Below are positions 54,822 to 64,000 of a stretch of 64,000 nt of DNA, piece after piece. The notes under the pieces were generated by a model, which worked only from the letters and a program-made list of their open reading frames with translations, did no database searches and was not told where the DNA came from. Source of the stretch: Incurvaria masculella. Its lineage: Eukaryota > Arthropoda > Insecta > Lepidoptera > Incurvariidae. Each line of letters starts with the position of its first letter. The stretch's first letter is position 1. Where the stretch lies: positions 13,879,001 to 13,943,000 of the forward strand of contig OX335658.1 in assembly GCA_946894095.1 (NCBI GenBank). The letters are read 5' to 3'. Position numbers and translations under genes: made by a program.

Positions 54822-56135
54822 ATGAAATGTAAAGATGATAAAATGTTCTCACTGCATATATATATTTTATTTTATTATCCTTCTAATAGTACTGATTTTA
54901 GAATCAATGGTAATAGGTATTATAGGTTTTATTTTTAAATGTTATCCTGGTTTGTGGATATAATAATATGTATTAGTGTATTGTATCATATATATTAGTA
55001 TATTTAATTATATGTATAAATATGTATATATTATGGTATATGTATGTTTATGGAGTTAATTTTTTTTTTCTTTTCAAATTCTGGTGTGTCACCTACCTAC
55101 AGATATTTCTATTGCCTTTCCTCATCAACCCAAGGGTTGACTGGAAGAAATCACTCTTAGTGATAAGTCCGCCTTTGTGCAGCATTGTTGTTTTGCTCTA
55201 TGTTTTCTCTGTAATTGTATTTTTGTTTATGCACAATAAAGAATTTATCTATTCATTCATTCAGAATGGAGTATTCTGTGCAGTATGTTTGCGGTAGGGG
55301 GGCATGAATCGGCGGTCACTGATCCTATCGGATCCTAGTTGATTCACACTAACCTAACCTATCATATACGTAAGACATAAAGTATTTGTGCTACAGTGTA
55401 CAGTATTTAATTCTATGTTTATTTTCTTCGCTTCACTTCTACCTTCTTCTTGCACAGATGTTAATGTGAGAATTGTGTTTGTAAATAGTCTTACCTTATT
55501 TCTGTATAATTTTATCTTATATGTGTTGTATTGTCGATTTGTGTTTATTCTCCTAATGAATAAGAAAAATCTTTAAAATTGTTTTCAATGCATGATTTAC
55601 AACGGAAATACTGAGTAATAACTTTAATTCGTACTGATTAACTAGTAGATGATGACGGCTCCGCCCGCGTCAAGGTCCGACGAAAATCAATACGTTTTTC
55701 TCTGAATGCTCTGAGCTAACACCACTGATCATCCCTTATGCATTTGAGCGTGATGGTATGTAGACAAAGACATAAACAAAACTATCAACAGTTTAGTTTA
55801 ATTTTACAGCAATACAAAATTGCAATGTGTGATTTCTCGGAACAGCCATGGTATAAATTGATCGGAAGATCGGAGCCGTACAAAAATCGGGTGAGCGGTT
55901 CTAACGTCGCGCTTCTTTAAAGTGCATCATAACTCAATATTGCACGTAATATTCCGCTCCTGAACTTTCGCCATCCGAAAGCCCGCCCGCCCTCGACCTT
56001 GCTCCGGCCTGGGCGGAGGGCGGCGAGGGAAGGTTGCCTCCACGTGGCCGACCCTAGCCTGGATCTTCGAAAAATAACACTTCTCCAGGCATGATTTTTT
56101 TTTTCACTACCTCGCGTCCGCATTATATTCTTCGA
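54822..56135. other. MEX3 intron stretch with LINE-like 3' tail
   Basis: 54840-55080 is strongly AT-rich. 55180-55265 (TTTGTTTATGCACAATAAAG, then ATTCATTCATTCA) looks like a non-LTR retroposon 3' end with a polyadenylation signal. No coding part recognised. Confidence 0.4.
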
Positions 56136-56415
56136 AATTTGAGTCGCTCCATGGTTTGAAATCCATGTAAAACTGCAGGTCCCCTTGCCCTACTAGGTAG
56201 GGTTTAAGCCCAACCGGGTAGATACCGTAGCATTGCATGTAAATATTGTCGAAATGTCAATAAAAAATTGTCCGAGTTTTCCATCCAGTTCCATGTAGCC
56301 TTGCTCGTAAAGGGAAGGTCCTGGCATCGGAATTCACTCCTTCGGGAACGCGGTGTGTTGGGCTAATATCATGACGGTGGATGTCCAGCCATTCATCTCC
56401 AGTTATATAAATAAA
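56136..56415 (+). repeat. Family B SINE (copy 13), head lost
   Basis: CCATGTAAAACTGCAGGTCC, CCATCCAGTTCCATGTAGCC and GGTCCTGGCATCGG are family B blocks. Confidence 0.75.
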
Positions 56416-56540
56416 ATACTGGACATGGATGGCTAGTATATCGCCTATTATTAGAATAGAACCCCATCAAACCACATTTCCTATGCCCTGCCAGAACTTT
56501 TCTTAAATTCCGCGTCTACATTGTTACTAACTTATTGTAG
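56416..56540 (-). repeat. Family B SINE tail (copy 14), tail to tail with copy 13
   Basis: ACTGGACATGGATGGCTAG starts immediately after the end of copy 13, so the two tails face each other and make a short inverted repeat. Confidence 0.7.
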
Positions 56541-57114
56541 CATTGTAACTTATATTTGATTTGATATTACCTTGTATCAAAAACTACGATGGCTTTTACA
56601 CCTGAATAATTTAGATCATGTCAGTCAGTCAGTCAGTCAGCGTGTTTGCGTCCACTTCTGGACATACGCCTCTCCAATCCGGCCCTCAGCGGTACGGAAC
56701 CACTGCTTTCCGCCGACGCACTTGATGTCGTCTTCCCACCTGGCGGGTGGTCTTCCCACACTCCGTTTGCCTGTCCACGGCCGCCAGTGTAGGAAACTGT
56801 TACTCCAACGGTCGTCGTCTCTTCGGCTGATTTAGATCATAATTCCTATTAATTAAGAATAAGATGTCATTATCGTAGTCAAAAGTTTGCTCTTCACCTA
56901 TGTATATAATATTCTTATTATAATGTCCTTTGTGAGTAGTAGTAATCAATCAATCACTGTAAAGTAGATGGTAAGGTTCAATGGAACAAATAATACAATG
57001 ACCAACCTGGCGAAGTTTCTTTTCGGCTCTTCTTCGCCAGAAGTAATCGAACCGACGCGACGGGAAAAAAATGGCGAATCCGAGTGTGTAATATACATCT
57101 AATGGAGGAAATAA
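56541..57114. other. MEX3 intron stretch with CAGT microsatellite
   Basis: CAGT x5 at 56619-56639. A family D-like piece at 57001-57055 (GGCGAAGTTTCTTTTCGGCT then TCTTCTTCGCCAGAAG) is itself a hairpin (TGGCGAAG/CTTCGCCA). Confidence 0.45.
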
Positions 57115-57222
57115 AGAAACTGAACTGGATGAAAAACGCAAACAATTTTTACTGCCGCCTCGACCATATTTGATTCAATGCGATGGTACCAACACGGGCG
57201 GGATCAACCTTACCACCTTCAG
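57115..57222 (-). repeat. Family B SINE fragment (copy 15)
   Basis: GAACTGGATGAAAAACGCAA through GCGATGGTACCAACACGGGC; middle part of the SINE only. Confidence 0.7.
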
Positions 57223-58347
57223 TGAAAAATGAGGGGGAAAATATAGAGATATTGGACGACGTCGCATCATGAAACTCAGCTGTGTTCAAAAATAATTACT
57301 CATATTTCAATTAAAGCTATTAACTGATAAGCATATAAATAAAAATACGACATTCATTACAACAACGCCGAGCAGAGAACGCTCTCGTCATAAATAAAAC
57401 GTATTATCTGAAGTTGTGCGTTTGTGGGTCAATGTGACACGGTATAATTGTTTTTATGTTGATGCGTTTCATGTTGATGTGTGACCCAGAGATATACAGG
57501 GGCTGGAATTATTCGAAATAATTCGATTTACATCCCCTGAAGTATTATTGACTGACAGAAATGACAGAAAACATTTAATCCCTTTGGATATTTTATCAAT
57601 AAATAGAGTAGATCTCGGCGAAACGTAATCATCTTATTGGCTTTGCTATTAGCGAAAGAACCAACCTACGCGTTCTGAGATGGCTTTGCAAAAGATGACA
57701 AAGGGAGTATTAAGAGGAAGCCTTGATTACTACACTTTACTCTACATAAATATGCGTTATAATATTATTAATACCTACATATTATTATGTATTAAAAATG
57801 ATGAAATCCACATCAATTTCTAGTTCTATCCATCGAACCTGAATAACGCATATTTCGAATTAAAAGAAGTGGACGGAAGAAGTTCGATTTCAGTAACACT
57901 GTGTCGCCATAATCGTGTATAAGGGTTTTACCTTAGATGAAAAAGAAGGTTCCTTTTTCATCTCTCGTTTTACGAAGTAATACCAAAAAATCAGGAAATG
58001 TCAAGCATGATAAGATATTATGAAATGATTAATATTGTTCATAGGTCGTTGTTTTTGCATGAATTTAAGCAAGATTCTCGCAGTTTACATCACAGCGAGT
58101 CACGCGATTAGTAGACAATATTACCGGTCGTTATGTGCAAGCAAATTAAGTTTGCAGGAATTGTCTCTTGTCCATTCCTGTTTTAACGTTCTTGTATTGG
58201 CCATCTGCCCAACAACGTACCACAGTAATGCAACCTCGTTTACGTAGGCCAGACATTCCACCATATTCACGCAGTCACCGAATTTCCCTTCGTCTCCGAA
58301 GCTGTCTGTCTCGTCGCGTCCTTTGCTCGCTCTAGAAGCGCTAACGG
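57223..58347. other. MEX3 intron stretch, nothing recognised
   Basis: No repeat or gene recognised. GGTTCCTTTTTCATCT and its complement-like AGATGAAAAAGAAGGTTCC overlap at 57936-57964, giving a local hairpin. Confidence 0.35.
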
Positions 58348-58382
58348 TATAAAAAGGAGCTGATTCTGCGAACAACAATAAA
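58348..58382 (+). promoter_or_regulatory. TATA box and nearby AATAAA (promoter-like or LTR-like)
   Basis: TATAAAAA at 58348-58355 is followed 22 bp later by AATAAA (58377-58382). The pairing of TATA with a close polyadenylation signal is typical of LTR retrotransposon ends, but no matching second LTR or retroviral coding region is visible. Confidence 0.35.
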
Positions 58383-58428
58383 ACAAAACAGTCTCGCTAT
58401 AGTTTCGGCGACCCAGACTTCTCCGCGA

Positions 58429-58656
58429 ATGGCTCATTTCGGCCCACTAATAACATTGAGACCCATTATTCCAACTGACGAGGTTGCACGGTCCCGAATT
58501 CATTGGCGCCAGTTAGGCTGGTGCGGTGAGGTACTTCCTAAATTTCTCAAGCCAAAAATGCGGGAATTGGCAGTGGCGGCGGCAACGAATGTACTGCAGT
58601 GCCGTTGGCGTTCAGTCAAGCGCTGGTCTTTTTTTTTTCCTCTGTTCCTTTGTTAA
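58429..58656 (+). CDS. Small ORF downstream of TATA box, unknown
   Basis: A true ATG at 58429, 74 bp after the TATA box, opens 75 codons reading MAHFGPLITLRPIIPTDEVA near the start and KFLKPKMRELAVAAATNVLQ later. I recognise no domain. It could be a short gene, the beginning of a decayed retroelement gag, or chance. Confidence 0.2.
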   Translation: MAHFGPLITLRPIIPTDEVARSRIHWRQLGWCGEVLPKFLKPKMRELAVAAATNVLQCRWRSVKRWSFFFPLFLC

Positions 58657-60802
58657 TTAAAATAGATGTCTAAATGTAAATATGCTGGAACGCGATAATT
58701 ATACAGTGATATCGTTGCACACATGCTCTACATTAATAGGGCTTATTTCCAGGGTTTAGTCAAAGTCACGCTGACTGATATGGACGATAGCCATTTAAAA
58801 TGTTATTCAGAAAAATAACTATTGTAATTAACATTTTGCTAATTTTAATTATTTTAAAATCAAAGTAAAGTGTATACCAATAAAATTTTCCAACTTATCC
58901 CAGTCCTTTTTTGGATATAATAGATTATTTTCTCACCCACCTTTACCATGCACGACAATAGAGCTGGTACAAGTTTTAAACTGCCTATGTGAAACTGTCA
59001 TTGGTCTCCGAAGGTCTCGCCGTCTGGGAATCCGCGACACGCCACCGACCAGCAGCGGTTTCCAACAAAGAAATATCACGGCACCCGATAAACTATTTCG
59101 ACAAATCAAATGACCCGACATATGTGATTTAGCACTAGTCATACGTGCATAACGACACGCAGACTGTAGGCAAAGATGAGATCGAATGCACATTAAAAGA
59201 TTGGACTTGGCTGAAACATATCTCAGACCTACTAAATTATTCAAAAAGTTGTGTAGAATCTCGTAAGATAAATTTGGGAGCTTTTATGACTGTATTTAAT
59301 TCGAACCAAAAATGTTATAATGTTGCCTGCTATTAACAAGCTTAACTGGTTGCCTGGGTAAAGTGGCTTCAGCGGAATCTCATTTACATTATAAGGCTCA
59401 CACTTAAACAATGGGTTCTCAATTCGAGGAATCAAATGTGACCTACATTTAGGCCATAAAACCTCGGCGGTCCCAAAAATCGCCGATTTTAACGACCGGT
59501 TTGTAGGTTAAAAGTTCAAGGTTTTTTTTTTCTTCTGGCAACTCTCGGCCGCTTTTCCGCCGAACTCAATAAGAGCGAAGATTGACAGGGGCTCGTAAAT
59601 GCTCACATTTTATTTCTTATTGTTCGGTTCCTCTTTCGTAAATCTAATTGAAGTTGCGCGGGCGCGCCTCACATTTTGCACGTCGCAATGGATCTTTACG
59701 AGTTTTTAATTTTTTCGGTCGGCAACACCGTGACTTAAATTCGATTTGTGTTGGCGCGCTTTCGCATCGGCACCTTTATTTGGCCCTCGAACATGCTTTG
59801 TTGTTTGTGACTCAAATTAAATGATTCTTAAAAGTAACCAACCAATCCCTGAATCCGGAGGCCTTATCTACTCTGCTACGGGTTACACAAACACCTTTAT
59901 TAAGGCCCTAGGGATCAACCTATTTTCGTCAATGTACGTTTCCTTTTTCTATACAAAATACATAGCGGGAACGGTGTCCATTTCCGAGCTTTTTTGACTA
60001 AATGTAGAAATCTAAAAGAAAATGGAATTATTTGTTTATATATGCTGTTTTTGCTTATATCTAGAAATCATATTACTTTCAGATTTCGAATGTGAACAAT
60101 CGACTTTTTTATTATTATTACAATAAATGATGGAATGAAAAAATATCAACAATCCATCATCAGTCTGGAGTTCTATTTGGACTTGCTGAGGCGTTTCACT
60201 ACATATTATTAAATTTGTTTAAAGGTGCGTTTGTATGGCTCGAGTAGTTGACTAGTCCTAGCGCCTTAAATGGTGGGTAGCCTGTCTTCTAAGTTTCTTC
60301 ACGTACGCAACGAAGAGTAGCAGGCGCCTGTGAAGACGGAAGAGACGAAACTATATCGTTTACGACGCACCCTTTACTTATGATACTTCGAAACCATATT
60401 GGAATGTTTGTTATTCGCAAGCATTTCTCAGGCTTCTGTTTACATCTCAAGTTGGTCAGCTCCGTATCTCGTGCGCGTGCAATGTTTTTTTTCCCTCGTG
60501 TAATTACATCGTTAATATTAAAATTTCATGTATAGGTGTGCCGGGAGCCGTAAAGCCCGTTTGCTGATCGATGGTAGTTCATTAATTTCGATTATTTTAA
60601 CCGATCACATACCATCGGCAGGCATAATTGCTGCAGGCTCATTCTCGACGCGTGTTGACACGGTGGCAGCTTTCTGTCAATACCTGTCGGGGAGTTTTGG
60701 GTTTTTTAATTGCCATAAGTGAACATGTGCGTATGCTGATGGGAGAGCGTGGTTTTATTGATGCAGGAACCCGTTCCGCGACCATGACGTGGAAAGACCT
60801 CT
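58657..60802. other. MEX3 intron stretch, nothing recognised
   Basis: No repeat family of this window is present. Short frames only. Confidence 0.3.
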
Positions 60803-60949
60803 GTACAGTCGTTTCGTCTGAAATGTATACACCGGATATAGAGCCACTTTTATATCTCTCTCTGTCATGCTGGCGTCAACCATAGACTAAAAGGTACTTA
60901 GGAATTCCTTCTCTTTCCAGTGTATACGATTGAGAGGAGACGACTGTAC
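60803..60949 (+). mobile_element. Family L MITE (147 bp, copy 1)
   Basis: The ends GTACAGTCGTTTCGTC and GAGGAGACGACTGTAC are inverted repeats, extending to GTATACACCGG against CCAGTGTATAC. Copy 2 is inverted at 62640-62787. Confidence 0.85.
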
Positions 60950-61884
60950 CTTTTTATAAATAATGTTGCTAATTCAAAGGTTTCTTTACGTCATGTATGG
61001 CCGGTTCCACAATAACAGACGAGACATTTCGGCGAGAGTCAATTTTCATTTAGTTCGTTTTGAACAAACAAGTAAGATGCAATGGGGAAGAAAACTATTT
61101 ATTTATTATGACAGGTGGCGTCTAAGCGAGCTCACCTAAAAGATCTGTCAAAGCTGTTAGATTCCATACAAAATAAAACAGAATCTATTTTAAATTTTGA
61201 TTTACTTAAACTACGTCATTAAAATTACTCAATTTTCCCGCTACTATTCTTAAAATTATTTGTACCAGGCATGTCAATTATATGAAGTCGTAGGAAAGAA
61301 AATATCACAATAACATAACCTATAATATTTCATTTCAAACTTTGTGCGTCTATAACATTAAAAAAATATTTTGAAGACAAACCAAAGCTCTTCTTTTCCT
61401 CCAAACCTTATTCTAACTGCATCGTGGAGTCACATACCACAAATCAACAATGATTGATGCATATATATAAGCTAGTTAACATGGCGCTAGATGGCGCTAC
61501 CTGCTAGACGTGAAGTCTATATCGCACTAACGAAGTTTCCCAACGAGTTAACACATATACAACATTCAAATCACGACTAGTGGAGAGCAGCTGCGCAGCC
61601 GTGGGTCTCAAGACCTGACCCACCTTTTCATCTCTCCACAACAGGAATGACAGTTTTGACGTTTCTAAGGTGACGACGCTCATGCGACACCTACAATAAG
61701 CTTTGTGATTTCTTCCCCATTGTGAAGCGCTGACCTGTGTTCGGCCTGTGATTGTTATTGAAAAGGTAACGGTTGGTGTACGCAGATTTCTCCTTTGGTG
61801 CTACCTACATGCAACTCATGTACTCCTGGTCCTCCGAGTCACCTCGGGATAGGTGTGCGAGAGAGGAGCGCCATGCCGCGCGAG
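60950..61884. other. MEX3 intron stretch, nothing firm
   Basis: ACATGGCGCTAGATGGCGCT (61480-61499) is a small duplication. No gene recognised. Confidence 0.3.
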
Positions 61885-62102
61885 TAGGGTTGCCATCCGT
61901 CCGGGTTTCCCCGGATTTGTCCTAGCTTAGAGGGCATTCGGGGAGCGTCCGGGCGGGGCTTCATTTGTAGTCCGGGTTTACAAATTTACTGACTGTTTAA
62001 AAAACCTGTTGACATGTCCTGATTCTGGGCTCTAAAATGAGGGGTTTTTGGCGTATTTTCACGTCTTGTCCTGGTTGCCAAATTTTAGAGATGGCAACCC
62101 TA
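61885..62102. mobile_element. hAT-type MITE (family M, copy 2) with perfect 8-bp target duplication
   Basis: The ends TAGGGTTGCCATC and GATGGCAACCCTA are perfect inverted repeats. An exact 8-bp direct duplication CGCGCGAG flanks it at 61877-61884 and 62103-62110. It is 218 bp and non-coding. Confidence 0.9.
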
Positions 62103-62639
62103 CGCGCGAGTGACTCACTCTGCATTCGCGCACCGCACTCAAGCGCCGCGCTCTCACGACCGTCGGAAACGCTTGCGACTCGCGTATTTAAATATTGAAC
62201 GCGACTATTAGCACCACACACGTGTACACACACGGAGTTTTGCATTTGCTTTGCCTTTTTCAGATTCATTCACTCTGTTTCGTTTGATATATGTTAAATA
62301 TTTGTCTATTCGTTATTATCCTCCATTAGGTGTGCTTACATATACATGCCGGCGACAAGTGGTTGACTAAGCCATTCGGTCTAGGCAGTTCATTGTAAAG
62401 TTCAAATAATTTATAAAATATGTAAAAATTACTTCTGAACTTATTCAACCACTCGGCTTATTCAACCACCCGGCTTGTTCAACCGCCTTGCGGCACAAAC
62501 ACGATACAACGGACGAAAAATAACCGACAAATACTTCCCCAGTCATTATTCGAATGTCGTTACAATTTGAATATGGTTATACATTGATACATGGCTAAAC
62601 AATCCCATGACAACAATATAATACAAACTAAAAACATAT
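62103..62639. other. GC-rich then average MEX3 intron stretch
   Basis: 62103-62200 is CpG-rich and is followed by GTATTTAAATATT. CACTCGGCTTATTCAACCAC and CACCCGGCTTGTTCAACCGC are tandem ~20-bp units at 62451-62490. Confidence 0.4.
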
Positions 62640-62787
62640 GTACGGTCGTTTCCTCTCAATTGTATACACTGGAAAGAGAAGGAATTCCTAAGTCCCTTTT
62701 ACTCTATGGTTAACTTCAGCATGACAGAAAGAGATCTCAAATGTGTCTCTATTTCCGGTGTATGGATTTCAGACAAAACGACTGTAC
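62640..62787 (-). mobile_element. Family L MITE (148 bp, copy 2)
   Basis: It is the inverted equivalent of 60803-60949: begins GTACGGTCGTTTCCTCTCAA and ends GACAAAACGACTGTAC. Confidence 0.85.
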
Positions 62788-62934
62788 ATCTAAATTGAGG
62801 AGAAAACATCTCTGAGATAGCTTGTTTTATTTAGAAAAATAATAAAACATTTAGGCCACCTCTTACTTACGAAATGCCTTCTCATTTGTATAGAAATTTT
62901 GATAGTTTTGAATTAAATGGTACCTACATCATTG

Positions 62935-62965
62935 CTAATATTTCTTTTTTTACTTTCAGGTAAAT
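62935..62965 (+). promoter_or_regulatory. Candidate recursive-splicing ratchet point 2
   Basis: A branch-point-like CTAAT (62935-62939) is followed by a pyrimidine tract TTTCTTTTTTTACTTTCAG and immediately by GTAAAT, so AG/GT are juxtaposed at 62959/62960. It is 17.6 kb downstream of ratchet candidate 1, on the MEX3 sense strand. GTAAAT is a weaker donor than GTAAGT. A further donor-like GTAGGA lies at 63006. Confidence 0.5.
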
Positions 62966-63500
62966 ATTGCTGGACGAAATCAATCTACAAACCAAGATCA
63001 TACCGGTAGGAAATTAACTACACCCTTCCACAGTTTCTTCAGAAACCACAAAGCGCTAGAAACAGCTGTTCTGACTTAACATCTGCTGAATAATAATTTA
63101 TCTCATTATCTAGGCTCGTCCGCAAAAACCCACCCAACGAGTCTATTTTGCTAAGTAGTTGTTCAAAATTGGACAAGAAGGAGAGGTCGCCAGCGGTCTG
63201 GTCTGCCTTGGAAGTGAACTCGCAAACCGCCACATGGACGATGCGGTCTCAACGGACTTTATTCTTGGACATTGGTCACGCACTTTTGTTGTCTCATAAA
63301 CTTGATCGATAAAGTTGTTTTCAATAAAGCAACACCAAACAGGTCGGAACGCAACAGAGCCGTGCAAACTTATCAAGAACACGACAATAATCTTATTGCG
63401 TCTTGTTGTTCACAAAAGAAGCGTCGGCATAAACTCTTTCTTTCAACCAGCCGACCTGCCTCAACGTAATAGAACGTAATAGAAACGAGTTTCTCACTTT
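62966..63500. other. MEX3 intron stretch, nothing recognised
   Basis: Short opposed frames, no domain. Confidence 0.3.
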
Positions 63501-63544
63501 CTCGCTCACGATTTGAAAATGGAACTATTAAGTCGACGATCATT

Positions 63545-63706
63545 TCCGGCGCCTGTGACGTCACGCGCCGTGGAGCACTCCTATCCCGCTCGCACACTCG
63601 GGCCCCTCCCTCGCACCCGCGTGACCCTGCGCATTCTAAGGTCTCCGTCTGTAGGTCTGTCTGGTCGGCTTATTTTTATTGCCGCTCGTGTCAGAGTTTA
63701 TAAATA
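63545..63706 (+). promoter_or_regulatory. Promoter-like island: CRE-type palindrome and TATA box
   Basis: A CpG-rich block contains TGACGTCA (63556-63563) and, about 135 bp downstream, TATAAATA (63699-63706). This could be an alternative promoter or enhancer within the MEX3 intron or the start of another gene to the right. No coding exon is seen before the window ends. Confidence 0.35.
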
Positions 63707-64000
63707 CGAGTCGCTTTATTTCTCTATTCTGTGGAAAATCACATAATGGTAACTTTTTAATAACGTTGTAAACTCCTATAAGAGGACTAACCTTTTATAA
63801 ACGATATCTTTATTCATTTTAGAACTGTATTATGTACGATTTGAGCTCCTGCTGGCGGAATGAGTGGTCCTGTAAGAAATGTTCAACGAAGGATATCGTA
63901 GATTCGTTATGATATGCCATAAAACTGTATGTGAATATGTAAGTACATACTTAATAGTAACTATATTTTTCCTGAACAGCTAAACGTGCACTATACTTTG
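63707..64000. other. Right edge of window, nothing recognised
   Basis: AT-rich sequence with no open frame of note. Confidence 0.3.

Larger units (their letters stand above)
22258..64000 (+). other. Presumed first intron of MEX3 (>41.7 kb, runs off the window)
   Basis: The donor GTACGTG is at 22258. No downstream segment encodes the expected continuation of KH1 (CKIKALRAKTNTYIK in known family members), so the acceptor of exon 2 lies outside. That this whole stretch is one intron is inference; a nested gene is possible. Confidence 0.6.

Noticed and set aside
1..64000. Endogenous viral or full-length retrotransposon genes
   Set aside because: No reverse transcriptase, integrase, transposase or viral motif was recognised in any frame; the mobile DNA here is non-autonomous or truncated.

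Overview
This is eukaryotic, almost certainly insect and most likely lepidopteran (moth or butterfly), nuclear DNA. The evidence is spliced genes with insect-like proteins, AT-rich non-coding DNA, a short run of the insect telomere unit TTAGG, and many copies of interspersed repeats of the kind found throughout lepidopteran genomes. There are no bacterial operons, rRNA genes or CRISPR arrays. The order-level assignment is inference; the sequence gives no species.

Two protein-coding genes are recognisable and both run off the window. At the left edge, on the minus strand, are the first two coding exons of epsilon-COP (COPE; 1292-1191 and 309-118), joined by an 881-bp intron that holds a LINE-type 3' tail and a hAT-type MITE. 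After about 20.7 kb of repeat-filled intergenic DNA, the plus strand carries the first coding exon of a MEX-3 KH-domain RNA-binding protein (21999-22257) inside a GC-rich promoter and 5'UTR island. Its intron starts inside the GXXG loop of KH domain 1. I find no second exon, so the intron probably fills the remaining 41.7 kb. Two sites in it (45401/45402 and 62959/62960) have the structure of recursive-splicing ratchet points.

Most of the rest is transposon-derived. Letters are labels for this report only. A: ~300-bp repeat with an internal CCGT array and a 3' hairpin, 12 copies. B: tRNA-derived SINE, about 15 copies. S: a second tRNA-like SINE whose core can still fold as a tRNA and has a bacterial-leucine-tRNA-like D arm. 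C, I, J, K, L, O, Q: terminal-inverted-repeat MITEs. D: LINE-like 3' tails. E and F: MITEs flanked by TTAA. G: 337-bp element. M: hAT MITEs with perfect 8-bp target duplications. Several fold-back palindromes are also present.

Region by region: 0-1.3 kb COPE; 1.3-21.5 kb intergenic repeats, including a dense transposon nest at 13.0-15.2 kb where E lies in F and F lies in G, with both empty sites present elsewhere in the window; 21.5-22.3 kb MEX3 promoter and exon 1; 22.3-64 kb the presumed MEX3 intron, with repeats, GC-rich islands, palindromes and a few promoter-like sites. No new gene system is demonstrated. The observations most worth following are the ratchet points, the nested TTAA insertions and the tRNA-like SINE core.
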